A stretch of DNA of 64,000 nucleotides from positions 124,001 to 188,000 of the forward strand of contig NZ_NGUO01000009.1 of the NCBI RefSeq assembly GCF_002206635.1. The letters run 5' to 3'. A model generated the notes under the pieces. The model searched no databases. It saw nothing but the letters and a program-made list of their open reading frames with translations, and was not told where the DNA came from. The DNA comes from Polynucleobacter aenigmaticus. GTDB taxonomy: Bacteria > Pseudomonadota > Gammaproteobacteria > Burkholderiales > Burkholderiaceae. Of the stretch, positions 57,305 to 64,000 are shown piece after piece; positions within the stretch are counted from its first letter, which is position 1; the number at the start of each line of letters is the position of its first letter. Position numbers and translations under genes: made by a program.

Positions 57305-60160
57305 ATGATGCAGGATCAAAGAGATAACTCCTATCTCTTCGGCGGAAACGCCCCCTACGTAGAGGAACTCTACGAATCCTACTTGCACGATCCAGCTTCT
57401 GTAGCTGATCATTGGCGAGATTATTTCGATGGCGTGAAGCAAGTGCCTGCGGCAGATGGTTCTTCGAGAACTGATATTGCGCATGCGCCGATTATTGCTT
57501 CATTTGCCGAGCGGGCTAAGCAGGGCCCCATCAGAACGGTTTCTGATTCGGCTGACTCTGAGATGGGGCGTAAACGCGTTGCCGTTCAGCAGTTAATTGC
57601 TGCATACCGTAACGTTGGTAATCGCTGGGCTGATATTGATCCCTTGAAGCGCACAGAGCGTCCGGATATTCCAGAGTTAGACCCTACGTTCTACGGCTTT
57701 ACTGATGGCGATATGGATATCGTCTTTAATACTAGCAATACGTTTTTTGGCAAGACAGAGATGTCATTGCGAGATTTATTGCAGGCTTTGCGTGAAACAT
57801 ATTGCGGCAAAATTGGTGCCGAGTATATGTATATTGCCGACCAAAAGATTAAAAAGTGGTGGCAAGAGAAATTAGAGTCGATTCGTTCTACTCCAAGATT
57901 TAATGTTGACGAGAAGCGCCAAATTCTAGATCGCGTTACGGCAGCTGAAGGTTTGGAGCGTTACCTCCAGGCCAAGTATGTTGGTCAAAAGCGTTTCTCA
58001 CTCGAGGGTGGCGATAGCTTTATTCCTTGTATGGACGAGCTAGTGCGTGAGGCTGGCTCTAAGGGTGTGCAAGAGATTGTGATCGGCATGGCCCACCGTG
58101 GCCGGTTGAACGTGCTGGTGAACGTCTTGGGCAAGATGCCAACGGATTTATTTGCTGAGTTTGAGCACAAAGGTCCAGAAACATTGCCTGCAGGTGACGT
58201 GAAGTATCACCAAGGTTTTTCAAGTGATATTTCTACTCCAGCTGGCCCCGTGCATTTGTCTTTAGCGTTTAACCCATCCCATCTAGAAATTGTTAACCCA
58301 GTGGTTGAAGGATCAGCACGTGCTCGTATGGAGCGTCGTGGAGATATGTTGGGTGAGCAAGTATTGCCAGTTCTTGTACACGGTGATGCGGCGATTGCTG
58401 GACAAGGCGTAATGCAAGAAACTTTGGCGATGTCAGAGGTTCGCGGTTATTCCACCGGCGGTACGGTTCATATCGTGATTAACAATCAGATTGGCTTTAC
58501 TACTTCAGATCCGCGCGATTTGCGTTCGAGTTTGTATTGCACGGACATTATGAAAGTAGTGGATGCCCCTGTATTGCACGTGAATGGTGATGATCCTGAG
58601 GCAGTGGTCTTGGCTACCAAATTGGCTGTTGAGTTCCGCACCCAGTTTCACAAGGACGTTGCGATTGATATTGTTTGCTTCAGAAAGCTGGGTCATAACG
58701 AGCAAGATACGCCAGCAATGACTCAGCCTTTAATGTACAAAACAATTGCGGCTCATCCAGGTACACGCAAACTGTATGCTGACAAGTTAGAGGCGCAAGG
58801 CGTATTGCCAGCTGGCACCGGTGATTTGATGGTGAAAGAATATCGCGCTGCAATGGATGCCGGTAAGTCCACTTCGGATCCGGTTCTCAGTAATTTCAAA
58901 GGCAAGTTTGCAGTAGATTGGTCCCCGTTCTTAAATAAGAAATGGACCGATGAGGCTGATACGGCAATTCCGCTGACTGAGTGGAAGCGTTTGGCTGAAA
59001 AGATCTCTACTATTCCTGAGGATTTTAAGGCTCACCCACTCGTTGAGAAGGTTTACAAAGACCGTGCAGCAATGGGTCGTGGCGAGTCCAATATTGACTG
59101 GGGTATGGGAGAGCACATGGCTTTCGCATCTTTGGTAGCCAGTGGCTATCCAGTTCGCCTGTCTGGTGAGGATAGCGGTCGCGGTACATTTACCCATCGT
59201 CATGCGGTGTTGCATAACCAAAATCGCGAGAAATGGGATACCGGCACCTATATGCCACTGCGTCATGTAGCCAAAGATCAAGCCCCATTCCTCGTCATCG
59301 ACTCAATCTTGTCGGAGGAGGCCGTACTTGGTTTTGAGTATGGCTATGCTGCTTCAGAGCCTAATACCTTGACTATTTGGGAAGCACAGTTCGGCGACTT
59401 TGCGAATGGTGCTCAAGTGGTGATTGATCAATTTATTGCTTCTGGAGAAGTGAAGTGGGGTCGTGCAAACGGCTTGGTCATGATGTTGCCTCATGGTTAT
59501 GAAGGTCAAGGCCCAGAGCATTCATCGGCACGTTTGGAGCGCTTTATGCAGTTGTGCGCTGACACCAATATGCAAGTGATTCAGCCAACAACAGCCTCTC
59601 AGATCTTCCACGTATTGCGCCGCCAAATGATTCGTCAGTTCCGCAAGCCGCTGATCTTGATGACACCAAAATCTTTATTGCGCAATAAAGAAGCTGCCTC
59701 ACCATTAACTGATTTCACAAAAGGTGGCTTTCAAACGATTCTGCCTGAGCGTGATGAGGCTATTGAAGGTAAAAAGGTTACTCGTTTAGTAATGTGCTCT
59801 GGTAAGGTCTATTACGACTTGGCCAAGACGCGTACCGAGAAAAAATTAGATGATGTTGCGATTATTCGTTTGGAGCAGCTGTATCCATTCCCGCATAAAG
59901 CGTTGACTAATGAGTTGAAGAAGTATCCGAATCTCGAAGAGGTGGTTTGGTGTCAAGATGAGCCACAAAACCAAGGCGCCTGGTTCTTTGTTCAGCATAA
60001 TATTTTGGAGAACATGGCCGAAGGTATGAAGTTGGCCTATTCAGGTCGTCCAGCATCAGCTTCACCAGCCTGTGGATACGCTCACCTCCATCAAGAACAG
60101 CAAAAGTCCCTCCTTACAGCAGCATTCGCAAAACTAAAGGGTTATGTCATTACGAAGTAA
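57305..60160 (+). CDS. odhA: 2-oxoglutarate dehydrogenase E1 component
   Basis: This ThDP enzyme decarboxylates 2-oxoglutarate and transfers the succinyl group to OdhB. The N-terminal E2-binding segment is YLFGGNAPYVEELYESYLHD. GMAHRGRLNVLVNVLGK lies near 260, HGDAAIAGQGVMQETLAMS near 357, IVINNQIGFTTS near 392 and LPHGYEGQGPEHSSARLERF near 724. The start is taken as the ATG at 57305 (951 residues) with AAAGG eight bases before; a GTG at 57296 overlaps that ribosome site. First of the odhA-odhB-lpd operon. Confidence 0.97.
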   Translation: MMQDQRDNSYLFGGNAPYVEELYESYLHDPASVADHWRDYFDGVKQVPAADGSSRTDIAHAPIIASFAERAKQGPIRTVSDSADSEMGRKRVAVQQLIAAYRNVGNRWADIDPLKRTERPDIPELDPTFYGFTDGDMDIVFNTSNTFFGKTEMSLRDLLQALRETYCGKIGAEYMYIADQKIKKWWQEKLESIRSTPRFNVDEKRQILDRVTAAEGLERYLQAKYVGQKRFSLEGGDSFIPCMDELVREAGSKGVQEIVIGMAHRGRLNVLVNVLGKMPTDLFAEFEHKGPETLPAGDVKYHQGFSSDISTPAGPVHLSLAFNPSHLEIVNPVVEGSARARMERRGDMLGEQVLPVLVHGDAAIAGQGVMQETLAMSEVRGYSTGGTVHIVINNQIGFTTSDPRDLRSSLYCTDIMKVVDAPVLHVNGDDPEAVVLATKLAVEFRTQFHKDVAIDIVCFRKLGHNEQDTPAMTQPLMYKTIAAHPGTRKLYADKLEAQGVLPAGTGDLMVKEYRAAMDAGKSTSDPVLSNFKGKFAVDWSPFLNKKWTDEADTAIPLTEWKRLAEKISTIPEDFKAHPLVEKVYKDRAAMGRGESNIDWGMGEHMAFASLVASGYPVRLSGEDSGRGTFTHRHAVLHNQNREKWDTGTYMPLRHVAKDQAPFLVIDSILSEEAVLGFEYGYAASEPNTLTIWEAQFGDFANGAQVVIDQFIASGEVKWGRANGLVMMLPHGYEGQGPEHSSARLERFMQLCADTNMQVIQPTTASQIFHVLRRQMIRQFRKPLILMTPKSLLRNKEAASPLTDFTKGGFQTILPERDEAIEGKKVTRLVMCSGKVYYDLAKTRTEKKLDDVAIIRLEQLYPFPHKALTNELKKYPNLEEVVWCQDEPQNQGAWFFVQHNILENMAEGMKLAYSGRPASASPACGYAHLHQEQQKSLLTAAFAKLKGYVITK

Positions 60161-60203
60161 TCGTAGACATCACTCAACATACAAACATTAAATAGGATTA
60201 ATC

Positions 60204-61409
60204 ATGGCTATTTTTGAAGTTAAAGTTCCCCAACTCTCCGAGTCAGTAGCTGAAGCTACTTTGTTGCAATGGAAAAAGAAAGTCGGCGATGCTGTCGGTC
60301 AAGATGAAATTTTGATCGAAATTGAAACAGACAAAGTCGTATTGGAAGTTCCGGCGCCATCAGCTGGCGTCATTACGGAGATCGTGGTTGCCGATGGTGG
60401 CACTGTTGTTGCTGAGCAGTTGATTGCAAGGATTGATAGCACTGCTGTTGCTGCTGCACCTGCAGCCGCCGCCCCAGTAGCTGCAGCGGCTCCAGCCGCC
60501 GCTCCTGCTAAAGCTGCTCCTGCTGCTAAGTCATCAGGCGCCCCTGCCGCTCCTTCAGCAGCAAAAATTCTTGCTGAAAATAATATTAGCGCTGGGCAAG
60601 TTGCTGGCTCTGGTCGCGATGGTCGCGTTACTAAAGGTGACGCATTAAATGCTGTCGCTGGTGGCGCAACTTCTGCTGCATTGCCAAGCGCACCGATTCC
60701 GATGGGCAACCGCCCAGAAGAGCGTGTACCTATGAGCCGTTTGCGTGCTCGTATTGCTGAGCGTTTGCTAGAGTCTCAAGCAAGCAATGCCATCTTGACC
60801 ACCTTCAATGAAGTCAATATGGCTCCCGTGATTGCAATGCGTAACAAGTACAAAGATCAGTTTGAAAAAGTCCACGGTGTGAAATTGGGCTTCATGTCTT
60901 TCTTCGTTAAAGCGGCAACTCATGCATTGAAAAAATACCCATTGCTGAACGCTTCTGTTGATGGCAATGACATTGTTTACCACGGTTACTTTGATATCGG
61001 TATTGCAGTTAGCTCACCACGTGGCTTGGTAGTTCCTATTTTGCGTGATGTTGACCAAATGAATTTGGCTGATATCGAGAAGAAGATTGCTGAGTTTGGT
61101 GCTAAAGCTCGTGAGGGTAAGTTGTCGTTAGAGGATTTAACTGGCGGCACATTCTCCATCTCTAACGGTGGTGTATTCGGCTCTATGCTTTCCACCCCAA
61201 TTATTAATCCTCCACAATCTGCTATCTTGGGTATTCATGCAACCAAAGAGCGTGCTGTTGTTGAGAATGGTCAAATCGTGATTCGTCCAATTAACTACTT
61301 GGCCTTGTCTTATGACCATCGCATCATCGACGGTCGCGAAGCAGTTCTCGGATTGGTTGCAATGAAGGATGCTTTAGAAGATCCTTCACGTCTCCTCCTT
61401 GATTTGTAA
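60204..61409 (+). CDS. odhB: Dihydrolipoyllysine succinyltransferase (OGDH E2)
   Basis: E2 core of the 2-oxoglutarate dehydrogenase complex. Lipoyl domain 1-78 with the lipoylated K44 in [10 protein letters not shown], an Ala/Pro linker at about 82-115, a peripheral-subunit-binding domain at about 117-152 ([20 protein letters not shown]) and the catalytic domain from about 175. [14 protein letters not shown] near 371 gives the catalytic His/Asp. 401 residues, one lipoyl domain, as in E. coli SucB. Confidence 0.97.
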   Translation: MAIFEVKVPQLSESVAEATLLQWKKKVGDAVGQDEILIEIETDKVVLEVPAPSAGVITEIVVADGGTVVAEQLIARIDSTAVAAAPAAAAPVAAAAPAAAPAKAAPAAKSSGAPAAPSAAKILAENNISAGQVAGSGRDGRVTKGDALNAVAGGATSAALPSAPIPMGNRPEERVPMSRLRARIAERLLESQASNAILTTFNEVNMAPVIAMRNKYKDQFEKVHGVKLGFMSFFVKAATHALKKYPLLNASVDGNDIVYHGYFDIGIAVSSPRGLVVPILRDVDQMNLADIEKKIAEFGAKAREGKLSLEDLTGGTFSISNGGVFGSMLSTPIINPPQSAILGIHATKERAVVENGQIVIRPINYLALSYDHRIIDGREAVLGLVAMKDALEDPSRLLLDL

Positions 61410-61420
61410 GAGGGGAAATC

Positions 61421-62857
61421 ATGAGTCAATCATTTGACGTATTAGTTATTGGCGGTGGCCCTGGTGGCTACATCGCCGCGATCCGTGCTGCGCAACTAGG
61501 ATTTAAGGTTGCCTGCGCTGAATCCAATGCCTATGACGATCCAAAGGGTGAGCCACGTTTAGGCGGTACTTGCTTGAACGTTGGCTGTATTCCATCAAAA
61601 GCCTTGCTTGCTTCGTCTGAGGAATTTGAGAAGATCAGTCATCATGTGGCAGACCACGGTATTACTGTTGGCTCTGTCAAGCTGGACTCCAATAAAATGA
61701 TCGCTCGTAAAGATTCGATTGTGACCAAGATGACTGCAGGTATTCAGTTCTTATTTCGTAAGAACAAAATTACTCTGCTCAAAGGTCATGCCTCGTTTGA
61801 AGGTAAGGGCGCTGATGGCTACCAGGTCAAGATCGACGGCAAGGATAAAGAAGTTGTTACGGCAAAGAATGTCATTATTGCTACTGGATCTAAGGCGCGT
61901 CATTTGCCAAATATTCCAGTAGATAACGTATTGATTAGCGATAACGAAGGTGGTCTCAAGTTTGATTCCATTCCGAAGACGCTGGGCGTTATTGGCGCTG
62001 GTGTGATTGGCTTGGAGCTGGGCTCCGTTTGGCGTCGTGTTGGTTCCGATGTGACTATTCTTGAAGCCTTGCCATCTTTCTTAGGTGCTTGCGATCAAGG
62101 TATCGCCAAAGAAGCGCATAAAATCTTTACCAAGCAGGGCCTAAAAATGAATATGGGCGTCAAGATTGGTGAAGTTAAGGCAGACAAAAAAGGTGTTGTT
62201 GTTAACTACACTGATAGCGAAGGCAAAGCTCAGAAATTAGAGTGCGATCGCTTAATTGTTTCTGTTGGTCGCGTGCCAAATACTGAGAAATTAGGTCTTG
62301 ATAAGATTGGCCTCAAAGTAGATGAGCGTGGTTTCATTCCAATTGATGACCATACCTGCGCAACTGCAGCTCCTGGCGTTTATGCAGTCGGTGACGTAGT
62401 GCGTGGACCAATGTTGGCACATAAGGCTGAAGACGAAGGTGTTTTGGTAGCAGAAATTATTGCTGGTCAAAAGCCCCACATCGACTACAACTGTATTCCT
62501 TGGGTTATCTATACCGATCCGGAAATTGCTTGGGTTGGAAAAACTGAAGAGCAGCTTAAACAGGCTGGCATTGCTTATAAGGCAGGTCAGTTCCCATTTG
62601 CTGCTAATGGCCGTGCTTTAGGCATGGACCGTGCCGATGGTTTTGTCAAAGTGTTGGCGGACGAGAAAACTGACGAAATCTTAGGTGTTCATATTATTGG
62701 CCCTAATGCTTCTGACTTAATCGCTGAAGCAGCAGTAGCCATGGAATTTAAAGCGGCAGCTGAGGATATTGCTCGTATCTGTCATCCACATCCAAGCTTA
62801 TCGGAGGTGGTTCGCGAAGCGGCATTAGCGACGGATAAACGTGCATTAAACATGTAA
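61421..62857 (+). CDS. lpd: Dihydrolipoyl dehydrogenase (OGDH E3)
   Basis: The 478-residue flavoprotein reoxidises lipoate on OdhB. FAD motif GGGPGGYIAAIRAAQLG near 11, redox cysteines C51/C56 in CLNVGCIPSKALL, NAD motif GAGVIGLELGSVWRR near 191 and the terminal HPHPSLSEV near 448. Unlike the E3 at 4801-6579 it has no lipoyl domain, so the genome carries two distinct E3s dedicated to the two complexes. It ends directly at the TTG start of zapE. Confidence 0.97.
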   Translation: MSQSFDVLVIGGGPGGYIAAIRAAQLGFKVACAESNAYDDPKGEPRLGGTCLNVGCIPSKALLASSEEFEKISHHVADHGITVGSVKLDSNKMIARKDSIVTKMTAGIQFLFRKNKITLLKGHASFEGKGADGYQVKIDGKDKEVVTAKNVIIATGSKARHLPNIPVDNVLISDNEGGLKFDSIPKTLGVIGAGVIGLELGSVWRRVGSDVTILEALPSFLGACDQGIAKEAHKIFTKQGLKMNMGVKIGEVKADKKGVVVNYTDSEGKAQKLECDRLIVSVGRVPNTEKLGLDKIGLKVDERGFIPIDDHTCATAAPGVYAVGDVVRGPMLAHKAEDEGVLVAEIIAGQKPHIDYNCIPWVIYTDPEIAWVGKTEEQLKQAGIAYKAGQFPFAANGRALGMDRADGFVKVLADEKTDEILGVHIIGPNASDLIAEAAVAMEFKAAAEDIARICHPHPSLSEVVREAALATDKRALNM

Positions 62858-63961
62858 TTGAAAGCTTTAGAGTATTACCATCAAGAGTTAAAAGCGCGCG
62901 GGTATCAAAGCGATCCCGCGCAGCTTGCAGCCATTGAGCGCCTGCAACTTTGTGAAGATGAGTGGATTGCCTATAAAGGAATCCGCAGTAGCGGCCTAAA
63001 AAAGAAACTCTTTAAACCCAAGTTACCTCGTGGCGTATACCTTTGGGGTGGAGTGGGTCGCGGCAAATCCTTTTTGATGGATTGCTTCTTTGCTGCATCC
63101 CCTTTAGAAAAAAAGATCCGCATTCATTTTCATGAGTTTATGCGTGAAGTGCATCGGGAGCTTCATGAACTTTCGGGATTGTCTGATCCGCTTGATGAAC
63201 TTTCCAAAAGGATTGCTAAACGCTATCGCCTCATCTGTTTTGATGAGTTCCATATCAATGACATTGCCGATGCCATGATTTTGTACCGCTTGCTAAGTGC
63301 GCTATTCCAGGATCGCGTTCAGTTTGTGATGACCTCAAACTACAAACCTAGTCAGCTGTATCCCAATGGCTTGCATCGTGATCGCTTGCTTCCGGCCATC
63401 AAACTCCTCGAAGAGCAGCTTGATGTCATGAATGTTGACGCTGGTAATGACTATCGACGCGTACAGATGGCCCAAGTGGAGGCTTATCTCACGCCGGTCA
63501 ATGCTCATACCCATGCCATTCTGATGCAAATGTTTCGGACTCTGATTGGAAACCAGAAGGAAACGGTCCGCCCCGTACTGCGCATTGAGTCTCGAGAATT
63601 AAGACCGCTCCACATGGCGGAGGGGGTAGTGTGGTTTGATTTTCAGACCTTGTGTTGTGGTCCAAGGTCTCAAAATGATTATTTGGAGATCTCCAACCAA
63701 TTTCATACGGTGATTCTGTCTGGGGTCCCCTATATGCCCCCTAGGATGACCAATGAAGCCCGTCGCTTCATTTGGCTGATTGATGTCCTTTATGACCATA
63801 AAATCAAATTAATCATCTCTGCAGAGGTTCCTGCCGTGGATTTGTACACCGAAGGCCAAATCACTAGTGAGTTCTCTAGAACGGTTTCTCGCTTGATTGA
63901 GATGCAATCCCGCGACTACCTAGATGCACCGCGCCGGGTGGTTGACACCAGCTTGACCTAA
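62858..63961 (+). CDS. zapE: Cell division ATPase ZapE (AFG1-like)
   Basis: The 367-residue AFG1/ZapE P-loop ATPase associates with the division site and is needed under stress in E. coli. Walker A GGVGRGKSFLMD is at about 64-75, Walker B ICFDEFHINDIADAMIL near 130 and VMTSNYKPSQLYPNGLHRD near 160. Translation appears to start at TTG 62858 immediately after the lpd stop TAA, with no own ribosome site, so it depends on coupling. Length is normal (AFG1 about 375). Confidence 0.93.
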   Translation: MKALEYYHQELKARGYQSDPAQLAAIERLQLCEDEWIAYKGIRSSGLKKKLFKPKLPRGVYLWGGVGRGKSFLMDCFFAASPLEKKIRIHFHEFMREVHRELHELSGLSDPLDELSKRIAKRYRLICFDEFHINDIADAMILYRLLSALFQDRVQFVMTSNYKPSQLYPNGLHRDRLLPAIKLLEEQLDVMNVDAGNDYRRVQMAQVEAYLTPVNAHTHAILMQMFRTLIGNQKETVRPVLRIESRELRPLHMAEGVVWFDFQTLCCGPRSQNDYLEISNQFHTVILSGVPYMPPRMTNEARRFIWLIDVLYDHKIKLIISAEVPAVDLYTEGQITSEFSRTVSRLIEMQSRDYLDAPRRVVDTSLT

Positions 63962-63970
63962 AATAGGGTC

Positions 63971-64000
63971 ATGACCAGTAATTCCAGCCTAAACGCAGAT
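63971..64000 (+). CDS. Start of a further gene, truncated by window end
   Basis: An ATG 9 bp after the zapE stop opens ten codons (MTSNSSLNAD) before the window ends. AAATAGGGTC upstream gives a weak ribosome site. Too short to identify. Confidence 0.4.
   Translation, partial: MTSNSSLNAD

Overview
The window looks like chromosomal core sequence from a betaproteobacterium of the Burkholderiaceae, most likely Polynucleobacter. This rests on moderately low GC by eye, short intergenic gaps, a lipoyl-domain E3 in the pyruvate dehydrogenase cluster, the order leuC-entericidin-leuD-leuB-asd-fimV-truA-trpFBA-accD-folC-SPOR-cvpA-purF-metZ, and thrS-infC-rpmI-rplT-pheST-ihfA-merR followed by tRNA-Pro. 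I saw no IS element, prophage or CRISPR array. The taxon is an inference from gene order and protein flavour, not from a database search.

Layout. (1) 1-6.7 kb: the 5' part of a membrane sensor gene, divergent from the pyruvate dehydrogenase operon aceE-aceF-lpdA, which ends in a strong bidirectional terminator. (2) 6.7-9.5 kb: a phasin gene with a long palindrome (probable PhaR operator) in its promoter, a DMT exporter, and a PbpG-type D-Ala-D-Ala endopeptidase. (3) 9.6-21.4 kb: thirteen consecutive minus-strand genes: IclR regulator, pyrD, the two N-degron aminoacyl transferases bpt and aat, a Nudix hydrolase, a pabB-pabC fusion, a periplasmic cyclophilin, a DsbA-like protein, rarA, DUF3429, 3-hydroxyacyl-CoA dehydrogenase, GST and an aminotransferase. 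(4) 21.4-24.9 kb: yaaA and a DUF2863 gene on plus, then a small secreted protein and malate dehydrogenase on minus. (5) 25.0-47.6 kb: an unbroken plus-strand run of about 22 genes. It starts with a GntR regulator and sdhCDAB-sdhE-gltA, continues through leucine, aspartate-family and tryptophan biosynthesis, accD, folC and purF, and ends with metZ and a methyltransferase. (6) 47.8-55.5 kb: tRNA-Val, thrS, infC (AUC start), rpmI, rplT, pheS, pheT, ihfA, a MerR regulator and tRNA-Pro. (7) 55.5-57.3 kb: a thioesterase, a small H-NS-like gene in very AT-rich DNA, and a decayed helix-turn-helix gene. (8) 57.3-64 kb: the 2-oxoglutarate dehydrogenase operon odhA-odhB-lpd, then zapE and the first codons of another gene.

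How the genes fit together. The window holds both 2-oxoacid dehydrogenase complexes, succinate dehydrogenase with its flavinylation factor, citrate synthase and malate dehydrogenase. Much of central oxidative carbon flow is therefore encoded here. A GntR regulator sits between mdh and sdh with a perfect palindrome beside the mdh promoter. The translation block (thrS to pheT) has a structured RNA leader before rpmI. The phasin and hydroxybutyryl-CoA dehydrogenase point to polyhydroxybutyrate metabolism.

No wholly new multi-gene system was recognised. The most interesting unexplained signals are regulatory: the infC-rpmI leader RNA, the PhaR-, IclR- and GntR-type palindromes, the tRNA-Val/hairpin/thrS junction, and the H-NS/HTH-pseudogene interval.
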